A stretch of DNA of 10,000 bases from the NCBI GenBank assembly GCA_963170055.1, contig CAUJGJ010000371.1:5323511-5333510 (forward strand). Direction: 5' to 3'. The DNA is from Halisarca cf. caerulea (taxonomy: Eukaryota > Porifera > Demospongiae > Chondrillida > Halisarcidae). Within the stretch, counting starts at the first letter, position 1. Every line of letters starts with the position of its first letter. The notes beneath the pieces were generated by a model. That model saw nothing but the letters and a program-made list of their open reading frames with translations. It made no database searches and was not told the DNA's origin. The translations under genes and the position numbers were made by a program. This document shows positions 1 to 6,056 of this stretch, piece by piece.

Positions 1-279
1 AAAAAATTTGGAATTGAAGTTTATTTCGATTATTTTGTATAAACTTAAGTTTTTGCATATATACTGCTGGTATTATCGCTAAGTTGTGCAGTTGTCATAG
101 CTGTTACTGTTTATTGTTGTTATTTTTGTTCTTGTTTTTATTGCTGCTGCTATCTTGTTTGCTATTGTTTTCTATTGTTTGTTTGTTTTTACCACTTTGT
201 TGCTTCTGTTTATATTTTGTTTGCTACTGTTTTCCTTTTGTTTGTTCGTTTGCACCATTTCTGCTGCTGTTCTTATCAG
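1..279 (+). other. Intron end upstream of phosphatase exon A
   Basis: T-rich sequence with many TTGTT and TGCTGC runs, ending in a pyrimidine-rich acceptor (TTCTTATCAG). I read it as intron. It translates into a very hydrophobic Cys/Leu/Phe string, but that follows from the base composition. Confidence 0.6.
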
Positions 280-452
280 ACCCATCCATTTCTCTGACTG
301 CGAGTCCCAGCATGCTGCCCACGTCGGGCAGTTGGACCACCCTCACCTACAGTGGTATACAGAAACCATCCGACGATGACATCATAGCAGTCTACTCCCC
401 CACACCCGACAAACCTAAGATTGATCTCAACACAGCTCCAGTCAAGATGTTT
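280..452 (+). CDS. Phosphatase exon A (first exon in window)
   Basis: Encodes residues 1-58, including [27 protein letters not shown] and IIAVYSP, typical of the N-terminal Ig/FN3-like domain of large purple acid phosphatases. The acceptor is TTCTTATCAG ending at 279; one base of the first codon comes from an exon outside the window. The donor is GTGAGT at 453, phase 0. The open frame continues upstream, but only through intron-like T-rich sequence. Confidence 0.8.
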
Positions 453-478
453 GTGAGTGTTTGATAGTTGAAGTACCC

Positions 479-550
<72 letters not shown>

Positions 551-557
551 GTGTGTT

Positions 558-614
<57 letters not shown>

Positions 615-624
615 GTGTGTGTGT

Positions 625-666
<42 letters not shown>

Positions 667-3600
667 TAGTGCATGTGTGTGTGCTGTGTGTACATGCACG
701 TATGTATGTGTGTGTGACATGTTGTGTTTGATGTGTATAATATATTGCGTGTTTATCTACTTGTGGGCTGTGCACACAGTATTGTATGTACCTGTATACA
801 GCAAGCGCACACAGTATCGTATGTACCCGTACACAGCGAGCGCACACAGTATCGTATGTACCCGTACACAGCGAGCGCACACAGTATCGTATGTACCCGT
901 ACACAGCCAGCGCACAGTATCGTATGTACCCGTACACAGCGAGCACACACAGTATCATATGTAGACACATTCGGAAAGTACTGTATTGGTCACAACCATG
1001 TATTGTGTCACATATTCCTATTTAACCCGGTGAGCTGTTAGTCATGGGGTACATACTACTAGGGCGTTCAGGAAAGAAAAGAGAAGACCTGCAGTGTAGC
1101 ATATTATATGCATGTACAAGAGAATTGGAAGACATATTTAAACATTGTCAAAAAGCATAGATTTACCAATTCCATACAATAAGCGGTATGGCAAGGAGTC
1201 ACCATTGACACAGTCTGCTCTGCTCCCACCCCTGTAGTATCCATCCACCACTCCGAGCTACCTGAAGACTGGATCTGGTAGCCACCAGTTCTACCTGGTT
1301 AACATGAGGTCAAAAGTGTACTTTGCTCTGTTCAAGTCTGACTCCAGCGGAAACCCTGTACTGGCAGCTGTATCCAACCCAGTGGAGTTCAAGAACTACA
1401 ATGAGCCTCTGCAGCAACACCTTGCTCTCACCAACAAACTCAATGAGATGGTGTAAGTTGACGTGAGAAGTGGATTTGATTTGAGCAGACAACCTCTGTC
1501 TAAAGTATAGTGTCAGAAACCTTGGGATTCACTGACTCACTGTTCACACCCTCCACTAATTCACACCCTCCACTCACTCACACCCTCCACTCACTCACAC
1601 CCTCCACTCACTGTACACACCCTCCACTCACTGTACACACCCTCCACTCACTGTACACACCCTCCACTCACTGTACACACCCTCCACTCACTGTACACAC
1701 CCTCCACTCACTGTACACACCCTCCACTCACTGTACACACCCTCCACTCACTGTACACACCCTCCACTCACTCACACCCTCCACTCACTCACACCCTCCA
1801 CTCACTGTACACACCCTCCACTCACTGTATACACCCTCCACTCACTCACACCCCTACACCGACCCTTGATTTTTAATCACACACTCCTCACACACCCCTC
1901 ACTCTCTCAGTGTGGTGTGGTCCACCCATCCTCATCCTCAGCTCTCACCCCACTCACACCCCCTCTCCCTCCCCTCTCCTTCCCAGTGTGGTGTGGTCCA
2001 CCCATCCTCATCCTCAGCTCTCATCCCACTCACACCCCCACTAGTACTCACACCCTCACACTCACCCCTCCCCCTCCCCCTCCACTCACCAACCCTCACT
2101 CCCCTCCCCCTCCCAGTGTGGTGTGGTCCAGTCTGAATGCCTCCAATCCCATGGTGAGGTGGGGAGTAGCCCCTGGTCAGTACATCTACTCCTCCAGCTC
2201 TTCCTGGTCCACTTACACAAAAGATGACATGTGCGGATCAACAGCTAAAGGGTTTGGATGGAGGGAACCTGGACTCATCCATGTTGCTATCATGAAGAAG
2301 TCAGTTCTGTACATTTGTTGGCTGCAATGGTGGCTGGTGGTGGTCTAGCTTGTAATGTACAATGGAACCTCTGTAATCCGACATGTCGAGATTGAGGTGT
2401 TTTCTTTAATCATGAGAGTCCTAGTTTTTGCAGGACTTCATTTTCCCAATTTTTGAAAATGAGCTAGTGTTCGCAAAAATTCACTTTTAAATGCTTATTT
2501 ACATGACACATTTGTCTAGTATGTATACCACCCTCATGCCCAAACCAAACTTGTAGCCTCTCTACCTTGTATCATCCTTGCCTACTTTGTTCCAATGCTT
2601 CGTTGGATCTCTTAGGTAGTTGGGATCAAGTTGCTAGTTTGTGAAGTAAATATCCCAAAAGTTAGCATTCGTATCTGATATTCTGAGAGACAGTCACCTT
2701 AGACTGTGCTAGTGGACTTAGTCAACAGTTTGGACACCCTTTGCTATGTGCCATTGCATTCGTTGCCATGCAGCATTGGATTGTTCAGGTTGCATTGTAG
2801 TCTGTTTTAACGACAGGGTTTTACTCCTCATCCCTGTCCAGTCTTGTACAGACTCAAAAGTACTTCTATCAAACTGGAGATGAGAAGTATGGATGGTCTG
2901 AGGAGTTTTCCTTCAGAGCTCCTCCCGCCCCCTCAGCCGATGTGACCACCAGGGTGGTGGTCTTCGGAGACATGGGTCATGCAGAGAAGGACGCTACTGC
3001 CATCCACTGGCCAGAGGGACCCTCTCTGAACACTACCAGACTGGTGACAGCCGATCTGACGTCCTACGGTGTAGAGCTTGTGCTGCACATTGGAGACATC
3101 AGGTGAGGGGTCTTTGGAGTGAATTACTGGGTTTCACCTTATTTCGGGAAATTCCTCTATTGTTATTCCTTCAATATAGTCTTGTGATTGAACATTCCCA
3201 CCCCTGCACTAGCAGCATGCCCTATCTCACAGGCCAATACATGTACAGTATTGCGTACTATGCCTCACTTTTGCCATAGTTGCTGTCCTTATATCAGCTT
3301 TGTAGCCATCCATGGGTGTTGCTGGTTGTTCCAGAAGTGAGAGCATCTTCAAATTTTATGCTTTGCTCATGTTCTTGTTTGCTTTGTTCACTTGTATTCC
3401 ACACCAGCAGAATGCTGTCTTCGTCTGTTACAGTTCTGTTGTGTGTAACATTTGTTCCTCCATCTTTCCTCCCCCTTTCCTCCTCACCCCTCCACTCCTT
3501 CCTCACCCCTCCCCTCTCTCCTCCCTTCTCCTCTCCCCTTCTCTCCCCTCTCCTCCCCTCTCCCCCTCCTCTCATCTCCTCTCCTCCCCCCTCCTCTCCT

Positions 3601-5572
3601 CCCCCCTCCTCTCCTCCCCCCTCCTTTCCTCCCTTCTCCCCTCCTTTCCTCCGCCTCCTCTCCTCTCCTCCCCCTCCCCTCCTCTCCTCCCCCCTCCTCT
3701 CCTCCCCCTCCTCTCCAGTTATGCTGTGGGCTACTCTGCCGAATGGGACCAGTTCTTTGACCAGATCCTCCCGGTAGCCAGTAGAGTTCCTTACATGGTC
3801 TGCATTGGCAACCACGAGAGAGACTACCCAGGAACAGGGTCAGTAAAACTTTGAATACTCTTGGATACCATGGTGTATTTAGAGTATGGAATTAGTTATC
3901 AGAACAAGTTGTACATTTTTATATCAGTTTACTGACTTTGTATTCTCCAGGGGACTCTTCAATGTGACTGACTCACAAGGAGAGTGTGGAGTGCCCTATG
4001 AGAGGCGGTTTCCCATGCCACGCCCATCTCTGGACCAACCATGGTAAATCCTTCATTTTAATTCCAGGGTTTACCCCTCCCCTAACCCCCAACCTGTTGT
4101 ATTTGCTCAGGTATGGATTTGACTATGGGTCCATTCACTTTGTGCTGATGAGTACGGAGCATGCATTTGACCCGACATCCGTACAGTACAAGTTCCTGGA
4201 CAGTCACATGGGAGAAGTGAAGCGATCCGTCACTCCTTGGCTGGTCTTCATTGGTCACAGACCAATGTATGTTGACTGTGTCAAAGAAAACAACACAGAC
4301 AGCAATTTTATTGTGTCTAAAGTCCTAAGACAACAGCTGGAACCTCTCTTGCTAGTAAGTCTAGTGCACTCATCAACTGTCAGTTAGTCTCGTACCCAGA
4401 CCCACTTCCGCCTGCCATTTTATTTGGGCGAGAAGGTGGGTCTGGTACATATACAACGAAACCTTGGATCTACTGCAAAATTTATTGCACAATTTCACGT
4501 GATAACCATACTGAATATGTACGTGCGTATTGCCGAGAACTGCTGCTATTGTTTCAAAGAGACAAAGGAAAAAAGACGAAGTATGCCCAATGTTTTCAAA
4601 CCGAAGTGGACTCGAATAAGGTAAACTGTCCTAATTTGGGGCAGGCCCTAATTCGGGTTGCTTCGAACGAAACGGTAAAGTGTGGCACTCAGAAGGTTCA
4701 CAATTTTACTTTACTGATCGAACTATACTCCGTGCCATGCTCTGTACTCAATTAATATGCGCGATCGTGCAATCTGATTGGTCTGCGGATCTCCAGATCA
4801 TGATCCAAGGTTTTGTCGTATATGTACCAGACCCACCTTCTCGCCCAAATAAAATGGCGGGCGGAAGTGGGTCTGGGTACTAGACTAACTGTCAGTAGGT
4901 GGTGTTCATCAGGTATGAGTACTGTACTCATCAGCTGTCATTGGTTTACTCATCAGCTGTCAGTAATGTACTCATCAGCTGTTGGATTGGACATCCACTG
5001 GATGTCAGTTCTTGTCTCCCATCATTGTCTGATCTACTGATATGAGCAATTTTTGAAAACCTATTTTATGTGTTTACAAACCAAAACCTGTGTTTAACCT
5101 ATTTATGTGCAATTTTTGAAAACCTATTTTATGTGTTTACTACACATGCACTCATTCATACTTTGCACATATATACACTTGTGTGTGTGTAATAATATGC
5201 AACTTGCACACGCTCCCCCCCCCCCCCCCCCCATCCTAGACCACATGTTGTGCTGTTTGTATTTACGTCAAATTTCGATCTGTACAGAAACACAAGGTGG
5301 ACCTGGCCATGTGGGGTCATCACCACACCTATCAGCGGACGTGTCCTGTTGCCATGGAGACATGTACCAGTGACGGCATCACACACATAGTGGTTGGTAC
5401 AGCTGGACAGACACTGATGAACTTCTCCCCAAACACTCCAAGTTGGATTGCAGTGGAGGACAAGGAACATTTTGGCTACTCGCGGTTCACCGCAAATGCT
5501 ACTTCTCTGGAGTTCCAGTTCATCAGGGACAACGATGGACAAGTGCACGACTCGTTTACACTCAAAAAGTAG
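280..5572 (+). CDS. Purple acid phosphatase, plant-like high-molecular-weight type (8 exons, 5' partial)
   Basis: Secreted or lysosomal-type metallophosphoesterase with a dinuclear metal centre that hydrolyses phosphate esters or anhydrides; the substrate is not known. Exons: 280-452, 1238-1452, 2117-2299, 2842-3102, 3719-3838, 3951-4043, 4111-4354, 5288-5572. Every intron is GT..AG, and the joined exons give 524 open codons before TAG. Residues 1-130 form the N-terminal Ig/FN3-like region, 130-225 the linker domain ([17 protein letters not shown]), about 228-450 the catalytic metallophosphatase domain, and about 450-524 the C-terminal part. Metal-ligand motifs are complete: GDMG (D234), GDISY (D276, Y279), GNHE (N309), GHRPMY (H398) and GHHHTYQR (H441, H443). 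N-glycosylation sequons (NAS, NTT, NVT, NNT, NAT) fit the secretory route. The text matches the plant PAP1/PAP27 subgroup better than mammalian ACP5, by remembered motifs. The signal peptide must lie upstream of 280. Family assignment is firm; exact exon edges are probable. Confidence 0.9.
481..664. repeat. (GT)n microsatellite
   Basis: About 184 bp of nearly pure GT dinucleotide, interrupted by GCG, TTTG and CTG variants. It starts 28 bp after the donor of exon A. Alternating purine-pyrimidine DNA of this kind can form Z-DNA. Long Cys-Val or Thr-His reading frames here are repeat artefacts. Confidence 0.98.
772..960. repeat. 35-bp minisatellite, about 5.4 copies
   Basis: The repeat has the core CAGTATCGTATGTACCCGTA followed by CACAGCGAGCGCACA. 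The first copy differs at several sites (TATTG, ACCTGTATAC, GCAAGC) and one copy is 2 bp shorter. The middle copies are identical, suggesting recent expansion. Confidence 0.95.
1238..1452 (+). CDS. Phosphatase exon B
   Basis: Encodes [18 protein letters not shown], then [14 protein letters not shown], then [18 protein letters not shown], the second half of the N-terminal domain. The acceptor is CCCCTGTAG ending at 1237, phase 0. The preferred donor is GTAAGT at 1453, leaving two bases of a Val codon; a weaker GTGTAA donor two bases earlier would break the frame to exon C. Confidence 0.85.
1453..2116 (+). other. Phosphatase intron B-C (664 bp)
   Basis: Almost entirely tandem repeat: a 20/17-bp CA/CT-rich minisatellite followed by a duplicated acceptor block. 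The + strand is strongly pyrimidine-rich with few purines. Confidence 0.8.
1543..1857. repeat. Mixed 20-bp and 17-bp minisatellite
   Basis: The core CACCCTCCACTCACT is followed either by GTACA (20-bp period) or CA (17-bp period). The 17-bp form flanks both sides of an uninterrupted run of the 20-bp form. About 16 units in total. Long Thr/Pro/His/Ser frames across it are artefacts. Confidence 0.95.
1911..2130 (+). repeat. Repeated acceptor block (two decoys plus the real acceptor)
   Basis: CAG followed by TGTGGTGTGGTCCA occurs with the 14-mer at 1911-1924, 1987-2000 and 2117-2130. The first two copies lie in a direct repeat with a 76-bp step that includes CCCATCCTCATCCTCAGCTC. Only the third continues into coding sequence (GTCTGAATGCC). 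The two upstream copies therefore carry a complete acceptor-like signal with the first 14 exon bases. Confidence 0.93.
2117..2299 (+). CDS. Phosphatase exon C
   Basis: Encodes [17 protein letters not shown] through [20 protein letters not shown] to VAIMKN. The MCG...GW.(D/E)PG.IH run is a hallmark of the plant PAP1/PAP27-type subgroup. The acceptor CCTCCCAG ends at 2116; the same CAG plus the first 14 exon bases also occurs twice upstream (see the repeat at 1911). The donor is GTCAGT at 2300, phase 2, and it rebuilds an Asn codon with exon D. Confidence 0.85.
2300..2841 (+). other. Phosphatase intron C-D (542 bp)
   Basis: Mostly unique, AT-rich sequence bounded by GTCAGT and CTGTCCAG. Around 2358-2395 it contains GGAACCTCTGTAATCCGACA, reminiscent of a pogo/Tigger-type terminal sequence, but no matching opposite end was found. 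Nothing else recognised. Confidence 0.6.
2842..3102 (+). CDS. Phosphatase exon D (catalytic motifs I and part of II)
   Basis: Encodes [20 protein letters not shown], the start of the catalytic domain [13 protein letters not shown] (ligand D234), [12 protein letters not shown] and LVLHIGDI. The exon ends inside metal motif II, GDISY: the Ser codon is split AG|T by the donor GTGAGG at 3103. The acceptor CCTGTCCAG ends at 2841. Confidence 0.9.
3103..3718 (+). other. Phosphatase intron D-E (616 bp)
   Basis: The first 360 bp are unique sequence with nothing recognised. The rest is the C/T tract that leads to the acceptor. It interrupts the codon of Ser278 inside metal motif II. Confidence 0.75.
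3466..3716. repeat. Polypyrimidine (CCTCT)n-like tract
   Basis: About 250 bp of nearly pure C/T on the + strand, built from CCTCTCCTCCCC-like units, ending at the acceptor of exon E. The other strand is a matching GA-rich tract. Mirror-symmetric homopurine/homopyrimidine DNA can form triplex (H-DNA). Ser/Pro/Leu or Glu/Gly/Arg frames here are artefacts. Confidence 0.95.
3719..3838 (+). CDS. Phosphatase exon E (motifs II and III)
   Basis: Completes GDISY (Y279) and encodes [20 protein letters not shown] and [18 protein letters not shown], with metal ligand N309 in GNHE. The acceptor CTCTCCAG ends at 3718, directly after a C/T tract of about 250 bases. The donor is GTCAGT at 3839, phase 2. Confidence 0.9.
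3951..4043 (+). CDS. Phosphatase exon F
   Basis: Encodes [20 protein letters not shown] and [11 protein letters not shown]. The GGECGVP-like run is conserved in plant relatives. The acceptor TATTCTCCAG ends at 3950. The donor is GTAAAT at 4044, which splits the Trp codon TG|G. At 93 nt it is the smallest coding exon of this gene. Confidence 0.85.
4111..4354 (+). CDS. Phosphatase exon G (motif IV)
   Basis: Encodes [30 protein letters not shown] and [15 protein letters not shown], with metal ligand H398, then [10 protein letters not shown]. The acceptor TTTGCTCAG ends at 4110. The donor is GTAAGT at 4355, phase 0. The intron before it is only 67 bp. Confidence 0.9.
4385..4454 (+). repeat. Left terminal inverted repeat of the 503-bp element
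   Basis: 70 bp, paired with 4818-4887. Within it, GTACCCAGACCCACTT (4392-4407) is nearly complementary to AAGGTGGGTCTGGTAC (4433-4448), so each end can also fold on itself. Confidence 0.88.
4818..4887 (-). repeat. Right terminal inverted repeat of the 503-bp element
   Basis: Reverse complement of 4385-4454 except for two substitutions, near the outer end (AGTAC versus CGTAC) and in the GCC(C/T)GCC stretch. Followed directly by ACTGTCAGT. Confidence 0.88.
4925..4984. repeat. Short tandem repeat around ACTCATCAGCTGT
   Basis: Three copies of TACTCATCAGCTGT with 22-26-bp spacing. A fourth, slightly diverged copy (GCACTCATCAACTGTCAGT) lies left of the transposon at 4366-4384, so the element appears to have landed within this small array. 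Confidence 0.8.
5046..5140. repeat. 32-bp direct repeat pair
   Basis: An identical 32-mer beginning GCAATTTTTGAAAACC lies at 5046-5077 and 5109-5140, giving a 63-bp step; the sequence between is partly related. Confidence 0.9.
5215..5232. repeat. C homopolymer run (18 C)
   Basis: An uninterrupted run of C about 55 bp before the exon H acceptor. The length may be affected by sequencing error. Confidence 0.9.
5288..5572 (+). CDS. Phosphatase exon H (motif V and stop)
   Basis: Encodes [20 protein letters not shown] with metal ligands H441 and H443, then [32 protein letters not shown] and a final LKK before TAG at 5570-5572. The acceptor TCTGTACAG ends at 5287, phase 0. [11 protein letters not shown] closely matches the GHVHNYERTCP seen in plant enzymes. 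Confidence 0.92.
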   Translation, partial: KHKVDLAMWGHHHTYQRTCPVAMETCTSDGITHIVVGTAGQTLMNFSPNTPSWIAVEDKEHFGYSRFTANATSLEFQFIRDNDGQVHDSFTLKK

Positions 5573-6042
5573 CATTTTATTTATTATAATACACACCCCA
5601 TGCAAACTAGCTGTAAATGCTCACAGCCTGCCAACTCTCTGTATGGATTGATGATATTGTATTTTTGTCCGTATAATTACATGCGCATTGCATAGATTAT
5701 TATGCTGGAACATGTACGTACATATACATGCATATCAGTATATGCCAGTGTGTGTGTGTGTAGGTATCCTGTATGTGGCATACATCAATCGTGAATACTC
5801 TAGATTGTGAAAACAATTAAGTTCCCACACATGCAGTGCACGTATGTAGTGGTAAAGAAATCCTAACGGCTTGCAAGGATGTACTCTTGTGCAGAAGCCC
5901 TACAACTCTTAAGCTTGCAAAGCAGTCGCTTCCATGATTGCCGACAGCAAAGTATTTTTAAACATTGAGGAACAGACCATCATTGAACATTATAAAATGA
6001 ACACATTCACTTATGAAATTCAGTCCTTGAGCGACAACACAG
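5573..6042. other. Convergent intergenic region / shared 3' ends
   Basis: 470 bp between the phosphatase TAG and the RPLP1 TAA. It contains the 3' UTRs of both genes. I see no strong AATAAA on the + strand here. No further gene was recognised. Confidence 0.7.
5576..5585 (-). terminator. Candidate poly(A) signals for RPLP1
   Basis: On the - strand this reads as two overlapping AATAAA hexamers. It is about 460 bp beyond the RPLP1 stop and touches the end of the phosphatase CDS. It is the only canonical signal I see for RPLP1, and a non-canonical nearer site is possible. Confidence 0.4.
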
Positions 6043-6056
6043 TTAGTCAAAGAGAC
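6043..6056 (-). CDS. RPLP1: RPLP1 terminal coding exon (14 nt)
   Basis: After the acceptor TTTTCTGCAG (ending at 6057) the exon reads GTCTCTTTGACTAA. Joined to the single G from exon 3 it gives GGT CTC TTT GAC TAA, that is Gly-Leu-Phe-Asp-stop, exactly the universal P1/P2 C-terminus. Frame, acceptor and residues all agree, so the assignment is strong despite the length. It is too small to be found as an open frame. Confidence 0.92.

Larger units (their letters stand above)
453..1237 (+). other. Phosphatase intron A-B (785 bp)
   Basis: Contains a large GT microsatellite, a 35-bp minisatellite and, from about 965 to 1237, unique sequence without recognisable features. Bounded by GTGAGT and CCTGTAG. 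Confidence 0.75.
4385..4887. mobile_element. MITE-like non-autonomous DNA transposon, 503 bp
   Basis: The ends are 70-bp inverted repeats at 4385-4454 and 4818-4887 (TAGTCT...AGACTA) with only two mismatches that I can find. A 9-bp direct repeat, ACTGTCAGT, flanks it at 4376-4384 and 4888-4896, read as a target-site duplication. There is no transposase; internal frames are short and unrecognised. A 9-bp duplication with long inverted repeats would fit Mutator-like or Merlin-like elements, but TA at both ends also allows a TA-target reading. Near-identical ends imply a fairly young insertion. Confidence 0.88.
4355..5287 (+). other. Phosphatase intron G-H (933 bp)
   Basis: The longest intron of this gene in the window. 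It contains an inserted MITE-like element (4385-4887), a short array around ACTCATCAGCTGTCA, a 32-bp direct repeat and a C homopolymer run close to the acceptor. Confidence 0.8.

Noticed and set aside
84..464. Open frame with a long hydrophobic N-terminus that could be taken as the phosphatase signal peptide
   Set aside because: The hydrophobic part is a translation of T-rich intron sequence with TTGTT and TGCTGC repeats and is followed by a good acceptor at 279. It is far too long and Cys/Phe/Leu-rich for a normal signal peptide.
392..1041. Cys-Val, Thr-His and similar open frames on both strands
   Set aside because: They are translations of the GT microsatellite and the 35-bp minisatellite.
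1510..2136. Thr/Pro/His/Ser-rich open frames
   Set aside because: They are translations of the 20/17-bp minisatellite and the C/T-rich intron end; the only real coding part starts at 2117.
3280..3815. Ser/Pro/Leu-rich (+) and Glu/Gly/Arg-rich (-) open frames
   Set aside because: They come from the polypyrimidine tract. The only real coding part is exon E (3719-3838) in one frame.
4424..4883. Open frames of 66-68 codons inside the 503-bp element as a transposase remnant
   Set aside because: Short, overlapping inverted-repeat ends, with no recognisable catalytic motif or DNA-binding domain.
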